Origin: Chara braunii
Lineage: Eukaryota; Streptophyta; Charophyceae; Charales; Characeae
Direction: 5' to 3'
DNA length: 47,165 nucleotides
Assembly: GCA_003427395.1 (NCBI GenBank)
Contig: BFEA01000451.1
Coordinates: forward strand, 556,669-603,833
Shown here: piece by piece, positions 1 through 10,739 of the stretch
Numbering within the stretch: the first letter of the stretch is position 1
Layout of the letters: each line of letters begins with the position of its first letter
The notes under the pieces: generated by a model
Told to the model about the DNA's origin: nothing
What the model saw: the letters and a program-made list of their open reading frames with translations, nothing else
Database searches by the model: none
Program-made: the position numbers and the translations under genes

Positions 1-874
1 GGGGGGGAGGATTTTATAGAGAAACCCGACGGTAGGGGTGATGAACTTGTGCAATACTGTATTTAAACTGGAGATAACCACTGCTATGTGCATTCCAACA
101 TGGCCAGAGTCATAGGCGAGGTGTGTACTCGATCTCTAGTTCTTCGTCCACTGCTCTTTCTGACGTCAATTTCATCCGCCCTTCAGCGTGACACAAGTTT
201 AAGTAGACTTTGATCTTTTGTCCCTTTCATGGTAAGTTGAATGTGACCATGTTTCCGGCTGGAAGTGTCTTTTTGACTCCTCGGACTTGTCAGTCATGGG
301 TTTCGAGGCTGCGAATAGTCATCGTCCAGTCCTTGGTAATCTACGAATGCATTATGTTTTTTTGTTTTTTTTTGTTTTTGCAAATGGAGAATTAGATTCG
401 GTAAAAAAAAATCCTACACTCTCCTCTCTCCTTTTCTTCTATCTCCTCTCTCCTTCTTTCTTTTCTCTCCTCTCTCCTTCTTTCCCCCCCCAACCAGGTT
501 GTTTTTGCTATTCTGTGCAGCCTGCCAACCCTCTGCCTCTTGTCCCGTCAGGGTCTGCTTTCCGACTCCTCGAAAGAGCCAGGGTCTGTCTGTCTGTCTG
601 TCTGTCTGTCTTACTCCTCGCCTTCTCGTGGAGCCGCGGCCTGTCTTTCTGAGTCGTCGATCACGCGATCATTGACGTTGTGTTTAAGTTTGCGGTTCCG
701 TGTTTGGCGCAACTCATATCTGTGATGAACCGAACGACACAACCTTGTGCGCAGCGGATGAATTTTGAAATAAAAGAATTAAATCAAACAATATCTGCAT
801 CTCGAGAACTAGGCCCAAAAAAACAACACATTCCGACTGTGGAATTGAATCAACGAAGAAGAACCCTTGTATGT

Positions 875-911
<37 letters not shown>

Positions 912-1204
912 GCTTGTGCGTTTTATCCGCTCATTTTGGTGGATTTCATCACAAGATACGGCGGAGGAATGCATGTCGAGAAAAGAACCATTCCGTTGGG
1001 CTTTGTGGGCCTGGGCGTGATGCAGAGAGCCCGAAGTATAATCTGTAGGGAACCTGTGGCATAGTCGGGGAGGAGAGAGGGGGAGGAGAAGGTGTTGGGG
1101 GATGTGGGGGGGGAGGAGAAGTTGGGGGAATCGTTTAAGTCAATACAACACGCTGAGATGTGGGTTTGTTTGGCTAGCGAATGAATTGCCTAGTGGAGGA
1201 ACAG
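1..1204. other. Non-coding, low-complexity 5' part of the window
   Basis: No gene seen. There is a CT-rich stretch at about 418-490, a (TGTC)n run at about 585-612, and a GT microsatellite at about 876-908. Short open frames here are low-complexity and match nothing I recognise. Confidence 0.6.
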
Positions 1205-1301
1205 ATTCTATTATTTCGTACGGTCGTTATCGCTGAATCTAGACTGAAAGTTGCCCCAAATACAGCTATCGTGACCGTACGTTGTATTCGGGGAAAGACG
1301 G
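1205..1301. mobile_element. MITE family 1, copy a (left end eroded)
   Basis: The inner inverted arms (cgtacggtcgttat / gtgaccgtacg), the centre (ctgaaagttgccccaaatacagctat) and the right end (tattcggggaaagacgg followed by ta) match the family seen at 8374, 11992 and 30466. The outer left inverted repeat is lost. Confidence 0.65.
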
Positions 1302-1629
1302 TAGGGTTACTGGGGTAGTGTAGTGCGTCCTAATTTCGGACAGGGTGTCTGTATGTTTTACTCGTCGTTAGTTAAAAGTACTTTACTACTACTGTTCCCT
1401 CCCTCCCCTCCTCTCTCCCTCCCCCTCCTCTCTCAAGATCACCTATTACTGTAGTACTTCCCCACGGCGATTTTCTTTTCTTTTTTGTAAAAAGAAAGCA
1501 CTCATCCCGTTGGGAGCAGCTTCCGTTTCGCACGGTGAAATTTTGACGTGCACAATCCTAGATTCTCTCTTGCCTCTTTTTCTCGGGCACTTTCGCTCGG
1601 CCAGTTTTGCTTAAGTCACCCTTCATTCA

Positions 1630-1632
<3 letters not shown>

Positions 1633-1682
<50 letters not shown>
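1633..1682. repeat. (CT)n microsatellite
   Basis: About 50 bases of uninterrupted CT dinucleotides. Confidence 0.95.
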
Positions 1683-1685
<3 letters not shown>

Positions 1686-2399
1686 CGCCCTCTCCCTCTA
1701 CCCGCGTCCCCACCCTGGCTGTACCCCGCACGTTTTCGTTTTTCCTTTTCATTCGAGAAAGAGAAGAGTGATTGGGCACAAAAGCTTCATATAGATCATC
1801 GGGGTGTATAGATAGAGATGCTTTTGTGCGTCTAAGAGCAAGTTATGCGTTCGCAGACGGGACAGATCACCCACCCGTCTCTTTTGTGTTGTGTCTGAAC
1901 ACACCATAACACGGGCCCTGCCTTGCATAACATGAAGTCGTCCTCACCACCACAGATTTCGAGCCATGGCCGCCGTTGATAAATTTCTTTAATGGCCTTT
2001 GTCGTGTTTCACTGTGTCCGACGTCCAAAAGTCGTTAATTGCCTTTGTCGTGAGGGGCTCACTCGCGGCCGATGCATGGCCGCGGGCCTTGTACTGGTGG
2101 TTTAACGATGCAAAAGGGTTCAGTGGTGGATGCACGGCAGTGTACTGTTGGTTTAACGATGGAGAATGATTCAATGATGGAATTCACAGCCCACACATAC
2201 GGGAAGACTGTAGCTCCCTGTTGGGGCAAAGGGATGTGGCAAGGGTTTGGATCGCGCATGCGGTTATCGCACTGGCTGTGCCTGTCTGAGAGGGATGTGT
2301 GGAGAGTGCGGGCTTTGGGCCTTTGAACGGTGTAGTTGCGTGGGTGTATTGCTGGCGTTATGATCTGCGGTTCCAGTCCGCTGGACAGTCTGCTTGCTT

Positions 2400-2520
2400 G
2401 GATTTGAGGCTTGGCTCAGTGCCAGTAAAGTCGTCTCAAGGGGGGCGGTATAGTCTAGTCGAGATGGTGTGCGTGTGCGAATCGTACCTAATGCAATAGT
2501 CCAACAAGTCACAGGCACGC
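2400..2520. repeat. Dispersed repeat, copy 1
   Basis: The stretch ggatttgaggctt through agtaaagtcgtctcaag, gcggtatag, agatggtgtgc, gtgcgaatc and aatgcaatagtcc recurs, diverged, at 3135-3240 in the same orientation. The nature of the unit is unknown. Confidence 0.7.
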
Positions 2521-2573
2521 CAGCAGGCGGGGGGCTGGCATGTGACCCTGCGGCACTAGTATGCTGTAAGGAT

Positions 2574-2743
2574 GGTCAGAGTGTGAGCGCGGCCCAAGTT
2601 GCACGAAGTCCCAGTGAGTGTGTCCCGGAGGGTCTCAGTGTCAGTATATCGTACGGATAGTCAGAGTGTGAGTGTGCCCTAAGTTGGTTGCCCGAAGTCC
2701 CAGTGTGTATGATGTCCCAAAAGGTCCCAGAAGGTCAGTATGG
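2574..2743. repeat. 86-bp tandem duplication
   Basis: Two diverged copies of a unit beginning gtcagagtgtgag and containing cgaagtcccagtg meet near 2660. Short Cys/Val-rich frames here are by-products. Confidence 0.65.
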
Positions 2744-2820
2744 CCGTAACTGCGGACAGATACATTGAAAAGAAATCCAGCTGTGAGTATGGACCAAGGA
2801 GCTGTCAGATGCAAATGTCG

Positions 2821-2824
<4 letters not shown>

Positions 2825-2897
<73 letters not shown>
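2825..2897. repeat. (GA)n microsatellite
   Basis: About 73 bases of pure GA, directly next to the foldback element at 2903-3060. Confidence 0.95.
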
Positions 2898-2901
<4 letters not shown>

Positions 2902-2902
2902 C

Positions 2903-3060
2903 CATCCACAGGATGAGCAAAATGGGAATCAATCTGTTTCGAGGACATGGAAATATACACTGGCACGTTTTCGGTCTTTGGCAGTGTATATTTCCATGTT
3001 GTGGCAGTGAATATTTCCATGTTCTAGGGGAAGATTCAATCCCATTTCGCTCAAGCGTGG
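2903..3060. mobile_element. Foldback element (MITE family 3)
   Basis: An 18-bp perfect inverted repeat (2945-2962 and 2982-2999, acatggaaatatacactg type) lies inside longer imperfect arms. Left gagcaaaatgggaatcaatct pairs with right agattcaatcccatttcgctc. A related sequence sits at 35465-35515, also beside a (TC)n tract, so the microsatellite may travel with the element. Confidence 0.6.
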
Positions 3061-3134
3061 AAATGTCGGTCCTCTGTGTGTCTGTGTGTAGGATCAGCAA
3101 AATCGGAATGAATCTTCAGCCTAGAACAGGCTTC

Positions 3135-3240
3135 TAGGATTCGAGGCTTAGTGCGAGTAAAGTCGTCTCAAGAGCGGTATAGCAAAGTCTAGTTGAGATG
3201 GTGTGCTTGTGCGAATCATACCAAATGCATTAGTCCAATA
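3135..3240. repeat. Dispersed repeat, copy 2
   Basis: Diverged second copy of the unit at 2400-2520, sharing agtaaagtcgtctcaag and agatggtgtgcttgtgcgaatc. Confidence 0.7.
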
Positions 3241-3319
3241 CGGGTGTACCCTCCTTGGCGGGTACAAGTGATAGGCTGTTGATCTCCAACCAGGTCTGAT
3301 GAAGCGGGAAATTCGACAC

Positions 3320-3715
3320 ACGCAATGTCACACATAGGCACTGTTATGTCTATGCAATGTCACACATATGCAGTGTTACAGATAATCTCACAAATATGCC
3401 CAGCCCGGGGAAAACGGGATTTGAACCCGCGACTGACAGATGCAGAATCTCACACACATGCAATGTCACACCTATGCAATGTTACAGACACAATCTCCCA
3501 AATATGCCCGGCCCGGGGAAAACCTGTCACTCGCGCGGATGCAGAGTGTCACACGTAGGCAATGTCACACATGCACTGTTACAGATACACAACCCAACAA
3601 AATATGTGCCAGGGAAAGCGGGATTTGAACCCGCGACTCACAGATAAAGAATCTCCAACGTATGCAATGTCACGGATATGCAATGTCACACATGTGCGAT
3701 GTCACCAGATGGCCA
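3320..3715. repeat. Tandem array of ~100-127-bp units with tRNA T-arm-like segments
   Basis: About 3.5 units. Each contains tgcaatgtcacac(a)tatgcaatgttacaga and then aatatgcccggcccggggaaa. The first and third units carry gcgggatttgaacccgc or a close form, which on the minus strand is a perfect T-stem/T-loop (GCGGGTTCAAATCCCGC). No other tRNA arms are present, so these are repeat units, not tRNA genes. Confidence 0.7.
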
Positions 3716-3969
3716 CACACGGTTTGGTGTGCAGTCTCATGTCCTTTTTGTAATTTTGGGTTGTGTATAGCGAACATGAAGACGCATACACACGCACACA
3801 CACTCACACTCACAGACACAGACAATGCCACATGTATAATGATCTCCATTACGAGTTGCAAACTTTGCCACGACCTGCTTGTGGTGGTGGTGCCCGTTGG
3901 CTCTTTTTGATCGAATGCCGCCGGTGCCAAAGGTTGGCCATATTGTGAAACAAAGGGAAACGAGGGTCG

Positions 3970-4262
3970 TATTGACACCTTTTTTTTTTTTTTTTTTTTT
4001 TTTTCAAAAGAGCAACAAAAGTATCTTTTTTTTCTTTTTTTTTTCAAAGAAAAATTGGTGAGGGTGTGTGGGAGGGATCGTATTGACACATTGATGATTC
4101 GAACGGCTAGGATTGTTGCGAGTAATCGTGAGAAAAGAAAAGCAAAAAAACAAACAAACAAACAGCGTGTTCATGAAAACATGACACACGCACGCACACG
4201 AAAAGAAAAAAGAAAAGAAAAAAGAAAAGAAGAAGAAGAAGAAGAAGAAGAAAAATAAAAGA
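3970..4262. repeat. Poly-T and A-rich low-complexity stretch
   Basis: A poly-T tract at about 3979-4004, a second at 4026-4045, then A-rich and (GAA)n sequence at 4130-4260. No gene. Confidence 0.8.
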
Positions 4263-5100
4263 CACAACAACCAGTCTACACAGAGAGTACACAGTGAAAG
4301 GGAAACTGATGCTGAGTGGATGTGGCTACACCGGACGAGTTGTCGTCCCTGACATCTGCTGACCTTTACATGGGCTCGACCTCACCCGACCAGAGCCGCT
4401 CATCTGACCAGGCCTGGGCTGGACGGGACTCGACTGGCCTGGCCTGACCAGACCAGGCTGGGATGACTCGCCTACGAAAAGAACTCGTAACGTAGCAATC
4501 AGCAGACCTCGTGGGTGGCTCAAGCCGGTTAAGGGCACACTGACACCAGCGTTGATGACGATTTGGCCATATGATCCTATGGGCGAGGCACTATGAACTG
4601 CAGTGGGGACTGCCCCCTCTGCACCCAGGCAGGCCTATTCTTCCCAAGTGGGGGGTGAGGGGGAGTAACATGACGTATATAATGTAATGTAATGTAACAA
4701 TACGGGAAGGCATATTCACGTGCATGAGGGCATTGGTGGATGCATCTGATTGCAATTACGGCCTGATTCTGTCAAGGCAGTCCTGAGTCTGAATGGGTAT
4801 ATGTTTTTTTCAGCAAGCCATGCGAGATGAGCATGCGCTCTTCATGTGCTTGCACATGCTTTCTTGGTGGGTAGGTAGAAAGAAGAACAACTCCCCTCTT
4901 TGAAAGCTTAATGCGTTCGACCTCTGGGAGATTTACGTCCCATTTGGCAAGTAATGGGACCATCTCCCTGGGACAAGGTACAAGGTATGAAGGATTATCC
5001 TCCAGGTGCAAATACTGTCCGTCCTCCTCGGAACCTGCGTGCTTCAACCACCAGTCCCTGCTGTGGGACCAAGAAAATTCCCAGGTGGTAACCCCGGTAG
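4263..5100. other. Interval without an identified gene
   Basis: Unique-looking sequence with a short GACCAG/CCTGG-rich patch near 4375-4460. The minus strand at 4772-5047 is open for 91 codons with fairly normal composition, but I recognise no family and see no supporting splice structure. Confidence 0.5.
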
Positions 5101-5159
5101 GCCCCAGCCGGGCACGAAAAACCGCCCCGGACAGGTTCGGAAAACAGGCTTAATTCAGT

Positions 5160-5635
5160 TTTGGCTGAGGTGCAAACCGGGGTGCAAATTGAAAAAGGTC
5201 CCTCCTGGCCAGGTCTGGTCGGAAAACAGGCCCGGACAGGCTCGGAAAACGGGCCCCGGTGTGGGTTGGGCTGGTCAAGACAGGCTCGGAAAATAGGCTC
5301 GGTCCAGTTTCTGCTGAGGTGCAAACGGGGGTGCAAATTGAAAAAGGTCCTTCCTAGCCAGGTCTGGTCGGAAAACAGGCCCAGTCAGGCTCGGACAACA
5401 GTCCCAGACAGGCTCGGACAGCAGGACACAGTGTGGGTTGGGCCGGCCCGGACAGTCTCGGAAAACAGGCTTGGTGCACTTTCGGCCGAGGTGCAAACGG
5501 GGGTGCAAATTGAAAAAGGTCCCTCCTGGTCAGGTCTGGTCGGAAAACAGGCCCAGACAGGCTCCAAAAACAGGCCCCGGTGTGGGTTTGGCTGCGGTGC
5601 AAAAATTCAAAAAGCTCCCCGGTCAGGTTTGGTCG
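5160..5635. repeat. 150-175-bp tandem repeat, about 3.5 copies
   Basis: The segment gaggtgcaaac..gggtgcaaattgaaaaaggtcc, then ggtctggtcggaaaacaggc, recurs at about 5168, 5317 and 5490, with a fragment near 5597. Unit length varies and copies shift frame relative to each other, so the long open frame through them is not a gene. Confidence 0.8.
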
Positions 5636-5836
5636 GGATACCGGCCTCAGACTCGTCTTCTGGCAACGAAAAAGATGACAGGCGGGGCTTAACAGTGGGT
5701 CCCTTGTTACATCTTCTCATCTGCGACAAACCACGTTGTTTTGTTTTCTTTCCTACTTTCTCTTTTTTCATTTTCGTTTTCAATTTTTCTTTTAATAACT
5801 TCTTCTTCTTCTTCTTCTTATTATTATTATTTTCAG

Positions 5837-5982
5837 TTGATTTTTTTGGAGACTCGCTGTTCTCTGAAGGAGAGAAGAGTGGGAGTAGAGATCCGTTCCG
5901 AAGCAGTCCGGAGCGCAAGCTTCCTATGGGCCCACTTGATGCTGAACGTTCCTTTCTAGCGAATGACCTGTTTTTCGATTTG
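5837..5982 (+). CDS. Unidentified exon-like segment
   Basis: A 146-bp open segment sits between a strong acceptor-like sequence (T-rich, then tattttcag) and a donor GTAAGC at 5983. In the open frame it reads as an ordinary mixed-composition peptide: FFGDSLFSEGEKSG near the start, ERKLPMGPLDAERSF in the middle, and NDLFFDL at the end. Composition is unlike the surrounding repeats and poly-T tracts. I do not recognise the family and found no convincing partner exon nearby. It could be one exon of a long-intron gene, a pseudogene fragment, or chance. Confidence 0.25.
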
Positions 5983-6221
5983 GTAAGCGGTTTCGAGAAC
6001 AAGGTTGTACTTTCATTTCAGTCGCACTCTTTTTCGGTCGGCAACTCTGTCAAATTTCAGAGCATGGGGCCGCCCCCCAGTGTGGATCGTGCACCTGGCC
6101 GTCTGCTCTGTCAAATTCATTCTGACAGGGGCTGTGGATACAAATTTCCGTTTTGCTGAGGTTAGGCTTTTTTTTTTTTTTTCTGGCTCCCTTTTTCCTT
6201 CATAATTTTTTTATTATTATT

Positions 6222-6350
6222 AAAGGGGAACAGCCTTGAGATATCGTTGTTGAACCGACTGGCCCTAGGCAATTTTAGAATTATTTCTGGATTGAACTCC
6301 TGTCTGTATTTCAGGAGTGTTCATGGGTGTACCATCTGAGCTAGGCTCAT
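6222..6350 (-). mobile_element. tRNA-derived SINE family A, copy 1
   Basis: Read on the minus strand: a tRNA-like head with A box TAGCTCAGATGG (6331-6342) and a damaged B box (agttcaatcc), then the body shared with 6690-6850 and 34347-34517, then an A-rich tail (plus-strand poly-T to the left). Confidence 0.65.
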
Positions 6351-6384
6351 TGACGAGGTCAAGCTTTTATGCCATTGGGGTCTT

Positions 6385-6408
6385 TTTTTTTTTTTTTTTT
6401 TTTTGGAG

Positions 6409-6439
<31 letters not shown>

Positions 6440-6440
6440 C
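6385..6440. repeat. Two long poly-T tracts
   Basis: Two T runs of about 20 and 29 separated by ggagtc. Reported length may be unreliable in assembly. Confidence 0.85.
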
Positions 6441-6689
6441 TTCCCTGCGGTCTCATTGTCTTTGGTTGCCAAGGGCCTCAGATAATCAAGCCCAAGCTCC
6501 AAAAGGCCTTATTACCTACCAGCAGCCTGTGCTGCTGGACAATGCCGCAGGGACCAAACGGGTCATCCTTCCTCCTTTACGCAGTCATATCTTGCATGCC
6601 GATTCGTCTTCTCATCGAGCAAACCACTGACTTGTCTCGTCAGGGAAGCAAACCCCGTGGTTTATTTCTTTTCTTTTTTCGTGGTTTTA

Positions 6690-6850
6690 AAAGGGTGACG
6701 GCCGAGGGATATCAGCATTGAGCTGACCGGCCGGCCCCAGGTAATTCAGAATTATTTTATTCCGTTCATGCGATTGCATCTGGATTTAAACTTGGGTCTG
6801 TATTTCAACGGTTCGTGGGTGTACGGCGTACCAACTGAGGGCACGCTCAC
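6690..6850 (-). mobile_element. tRNA-derived SINE family A, copy 2
   Basis: Body gacggccgaggg.atatcagcattgagctgaccggcc, then ccaggtaattcagaattatt, then an eroded tRNA-like head (ggatttaaac in place of the B box; ccaactgag in place of the A box). T-rich sequence to the left is the tail on the minus strand. Confidence 0.65.
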
Positions 6851-7119
6851 ACTGGGTACCAAAACCGTAGAACTCCCAAAAAAATGTGCACATGGCTGGT
6901 CACACACAATGTTTCCGACCATAAACACCCCATTCGCAAACCCATTTGTCAGCGGCCTGCCTGGCCGCGGGTTTGAGGAATTTGCGGTAACCTCCAGAGG
7001 TTATCGCAAAATCCTTATATTCTTTTCCGATTTAATTTTCGTAAATGAATGCAAAGTTGAAAAAGGGAAAAAGCAGAATTAAATAAAATATAAAAAGAAC
7101 ATGTACGTTCTATATTTGG

Positions 7120-7540
7120 GGTTACTTCTGTGTGACTGGAAACCCCAAACAGCAGCACCCTGATGGCACGGTAGCGACCCTGTCTTTAGGGAAATGGGAA
7201 TGCGGTGTGAACGCGGTGTGACCTGAAACGTCCCAAATACCCCAATTCGGCCCAACCCATTTTCGCAATTTATACGGATTTGCTACTGCAGTGTGACCGT
7301 GCCCCGAGATACGCCCATTGGTCTCCTGGTTGATTTTCGCTTGCACCTCCTCCCGTTTTTTTTTTTTTTTTAACCGAATGGTGTGAACATGGTGGGAGTG
7401 ACGTTTCAGGCTTGGGCGGACCCCAGGGGGCTGGTTCGTGAACTTAGGCTCGTCCATCCGAATAGTGTGAACTTGGTGGGAGTGACGTTTCAGGCTTGGG
7501 CGGACCTGGGGGGTTGGTTCGTGAACTTGGGCTCGTCCGA
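7120..7540. repeat. 84-bp tandem duplication next to an inverted copy
   Basis: A unit starting ccgaat.gtgtgaac and containing gtgacgtttcaggcttgggcgga begins at 7374 and again at 7458. An inverted form (gtgtgacctgaaacgtccc) sits near 7215-7235, so the region may be a foldback element with one arm duplicated. Confidence 0.6.
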
Positions 7541-8373
7541 ACTGGTGGTAAATCGCTTTCTGGGCTAGTTTTACGATCGGTTAGGACAGCAGCTGGTCGC
7601 GGTGTGTGTGGTGGAGATGCTGTTACTGGCTGGCTGGATTGTGCAGAGGGGGGGGGGGGGGGGGTAAATGTGTGTTCTGCAAACAAACCTAACCTTCTCC
7701 AGATGACTTGTGCAGATGGTGGCAGTGACAGCAGCGGTACACGGGGGGCGGTATTTATTCCCACCCCTCGTTTGTGCCACTTCAGGCCTTGTTATGTCAC
7801 TACCAATAAGCCCCTTTTTTGAAAGACTTGAAATCCCTTTGCCTCCAATTTCAAGCAGTTCCAGCACAGTGATGAGGTTTGTGATGCGGTCGAACGTCTT
7901 TTCCGACGGCCAAATTGACGATATCCATGAGGATATCGTGGACCCCCCAGCAAGGGTTGCATTGGCGGGTTGATGACAAGCAGCCTTCGAGCGGGAGTTG
8001 CGAGATGCGGTGAACATATGCGACCGCTCAGCAAGTGTTGATTTTTTGTAGTTCAATAATTACTTCACCTGATTATGGAATATGTACGTGCACGACCTTT
8101 CCCGGAGAATTCCAATTATTTGAAATGAAAATTGTATTGGCGGGTGGATGAGAAACAGCCTTGCTAGCGAGTTTCCGGTGCCAATGACTTAGCAGCGCAC
8201 ACTCATTTTGCGAGTTCTATTGATGTAGGATTTGCCCGACAGCAATTGAGGCCAGATTGTTTTGAAGAGTTCCCAGGCTGAGTATTGCTGAGTATTGGCG
8301 TAAGGTCTTTCTAAGGGAGTGACTGTGAAGGAGGGCGGGCAGGGGTTTTGTTTCTTTGGACGCGTCATACCTA
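7541..8373. other. Interval without an identified gene
   Basis: Contains a G run at 7648-7664. A repeated phrase (ttg.attggcgggt.gatga.aa.cagccttc.agcg) occurs at about 7958 and 8132. No coding family recognised. Confidence 0.5.
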
Positions 8374-8482
8374 CCGTCTTCACCCGAATAGAATGCCCGG
8401 TCATTATTGCTGCATGTGGACCGGAAGTTGCCTGAAATACATACGGCTAGAATGACCGGTCGTTCTATTCGGGTGAAGATGG
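8374..8482. mobile_element. MITE family 1, copy b (intact ends)
   Basis: Ends ccgtcttcacccgaataga and its near-perfect inverse, 109 bp, each flanked by TA. Inner arms tgcccggtcattat / atgaccggtcgtt pair as well. TA flanks suggest Tc1/mariner-type mobilisation. Confidence 0.8.
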
Positions 8483-8499
8483 TAGTACTTGATGCGCGT

Positions 8500-8985
8500 G
8501 GAGTGCGTGCTCTGGAGGGTTCCGACCTGGTAGTGTGTGTGCTTTGGAGGGTTCTGCTGACCTGGTAGCGTGTGCTTTTGAGGGTTCTGGTGCTGCATCT
8601 GGACTGAAAGTTGCCCAAAGTACATACGGCTATACTGACGGAGCGTTCTATTCGGGTGAAGACGGTAGTACTTGATGTGCGCGGAGTGCGTGCTTTGGAG
8701 GGTCCCGACCTGCTAGTGTGTGTGCTTTGGAGGGTACTGCTAACCTGGTAGTGTGCGCTTTTGAGGGTTGTGCTGATCTAGTAGTGCGTGCTTTTGAGGG
8801 TTCTGCTGATCCGGTTTAAGTGTGTGCTCTTGAGGGCTCTGCTGATCTGGTTTTAGTGCGTGTTTTTGAGGGTTCTGCTGATCTGGTTTAAGTGTGTGCT
8901 TTTGAGGGCTCTGCTGATCTGGTTGTAGTGTGTGCTTTTGAGGGTTCTGCTGATCTGGGTTTTAGTGCGTGCTTTTGAGGGGGTC
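8500..8985. repeat. ~36-bp minisatellite
   Basis: About a dozen diverged units of the type gtgtgcttttgagggttctgctgatctggttt, interrupted by MITE copy c. On the minus strand the 36-bp unit reads as a 12-codon repeat, but the frame carries no recognisable protein. Confidence 0.8.
8590..8665. mobile_element. MITE family 1, copy c (right half)
   Basis: Only the centre and right arm remain (tctggactgaaagttgcc to ttctattcgggtgaagacgg). The sequence after it repeats that after copy b (tagtacttgatg.gcg.ggagtgcgtgct), so a segment of about 180 bp was duplicated. Confidence 0.75.
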
Positions 8986-9154
8986 TGACCTGCTTGCATA
9001 TTGATCATGACATGCAGGTGTATAACTGATTGACTGCTATTGCAAACGAAGAATTGTCGAGCGGTCACCTGGGCGTTGTCAATTGAGCTTCCTCCAGAAA
9101 AAAAAGCGATTTCTGAGAGTGTGTGTGCGTGGTGAACGGCCTCGGGGGGAGTAA

Positions 9155-9232
9155 CAGTAGCAGCAGGAGCAGAAGCAGGACCAGGACCAGGAGCAGGAGC
9201 AGAAGCAGCAGCAGAAGCGGTAGCAGCTTTCA
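9155..9232. repeat. Hexamer-like (AGCAGG/AGCAGA) repeat
   Basis: Runs of agcagg, agcaga and accagg. They give Ala/Pro- or Arg/Ser-rich frames of no evident meaning. Confidence 0.75.
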
Positions 9233-9677
9233 CCTTGTATTGTTTGCAATTCCATTCTCTGTGGATATGGTGAGACAACAATCCGAACTCCTTACGGTTT
9301 TCCCAACGTTTGTTGTGAATGGACTTCTTGTCTGTCCTTTCTGCGAGTTGTTTATGCACTTTTTTTCTTTTCTCTTTTTTTTTTTTTGCTTTTCTCAATT
9401 CTTTGTTTCTTCTGGTTTTGTTGTGTATGTGGCCCTTGAGCATTGAGTGCTTAAAATTTCCTGCGCTTCTGGGAAATGTTCAAATTTTCTTGGAAAGTAA
9501 TTCTCTAGTGCTTCTTGGGGTGCGTATCTCATTCCTTCCCCCCCCCCCCCCCCCCACCCCAATCTTCCTTCCCTCACTCCTCTCTCCCTCGTTGTGCGGG
9601 GAGAAACCGTTGGCACCGTAAAAGAAAATCAGTGCACGAACGACGAGCATTGTGATGATCTGCATGGGGGCTGCCCT

Positions 9678-9825
9678 GGTGAAATTGCTCTTCTTCGTGC
9701 CTGGTTTACGGAGCCTTTATTTGACCCTAAAAATGCCTCTGGCAGCGCAAGGGTGAAATTGCTCTTCTTCGTGCCTGGTTTATGGAGCCTTTATGTGACC
9801 CTAAAAATGCCTCTGGCAGCGCAAG
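9678..9825. repeat. 74-bp tandem duplication
   Basis: Two near-identical copies starting ggtgaaattgctcttcttcg (9678 and 9752), differing at about two positions. This is a recent duplication or an assembly effect. Confidence 0.9.
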
Positions 9826-10015
9826 GAAACGTGTGACGACGGATCAACTTACGATGCATCTCCTGTTCTTGCCCCCTCATTGTGTGCCCTCGCTAGGTTC
9901 ACATTGAGGTGACGACTAGTTGCCACCGTCTTGTTTAAAGTACACTTAGCGATTTTCGGACTAAGGTCACCTCGCTCCAGCTCCCTCGCAGGGTGCATGA
10001 AATGAAGTGAACAGT

Positions 10016-10161
10016 GGGCCTCGCTGCCCTACTCAACGTCCTACGTGCATTTGGATGCCTGTCTGAACCAGGTGCATTTGGAGGAGTCCAACATTTTGAA
10101 TGCACCGGGGCCATTATGAGCCCCAGATACGTATAGAGTGTCGTGTATTGGAGCAAGGACC
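10016..10161. mobile_element. MITE family 2, copy a
   Basis: Imperfect terminal inverted repeats gggcctcgctgccctactcaac and its inverse (gtattggagcaaggacc), about 146 bp, related to elements at 24425, 33073 and 35994. Confidence 0.65.
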
Positions 10162-10551
10162 AGTGATTCTTATGCACACGTACTTTTGAAATCAGTAACT
10201 TAAGAAAAAGGAAAATCGAAAGTAGCCAAAAAAGAAGAAAATTCCTAGGCTGCGAGCTGTCCGATTACAGGACGTCCTGGCCAGATGTCTCCATTGGATG
10301 TTTGGTGGGGGAGTTGGCTTTTTTTTTTTTTTAATCAGTGAAGCAAAAAAATAAAAAAACGGGGGGGTGGGGGAGGGGACTGCGCACCACCAGAGGAACC
10401 CCCCCCAAAAAATTGAGGCGATTTGGAGCAAAAAAAGAAGAGAAACGGTGTTGGGGGTGGGGGGGGGGGAGGTGGGCTGGAGAGCCCGCTGCTGCAGATG
10501 CGGCAGCTGGTGCACCACGTGCAGCACCTCTGCCCTCCCGTTATTTTCCCC

Positions 10552-10554
10552 CCT

Positions 10555-10589
<35 letters not shown>

Positions 10590-10728
10590 CCTGATCCAAT
10601 CGAATCGATTGGATCTTGATGTGAATCAGGATCCAATCGAATCAATCGATTCAATTGGATGAGAGATTGATTGATTGAGTGATTGATTGATTGGTTGATT
10701 GATTGACTGATTGGTTGGTTGGTAGATC
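10552..10728. repeat. (CAAT)n / palindrome / (GATT)n cruciform-forming block, copy 1
   Basis: An (AATC)n run at 10554-10590 and a (GATT)n run at 10665-10725 are inverted complements. Between them lie nested palindromes (ccaatcgaatcgattgg, gaatcaatcgattc). A diverged copy lies at 11118-11218. Confidence 0.8.
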
Positions 10729-10739
10729 GGAAAAAAAAA

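Noticed and set aside
3417-3640. tRNA genes at the two gggatttgaaccc sites
   Set aside because: Only the T-arm is present; anticodon and D arms are missing.
4772-5047. 91-codon minus-strand frame with normal composition
   Set aside because: No recognisable motif, no splice structure I could support, and it ends in repeats; noted but not called a gene.
5161-6159. 332-codon open frame
   Set aside because: It runs through a tandem repeat whose copies are in different frames, then poly-T/poly-CTT sequence. Only the exon-like part at 5837-5982 was kept, at low confidence.
8853-9443. 196-codon minus-strand frame with 12-residue repeats
   Set aside because: The repeats are the 36-bp minisatellite and the rest is a low-complexity Ala/Pro stretch.
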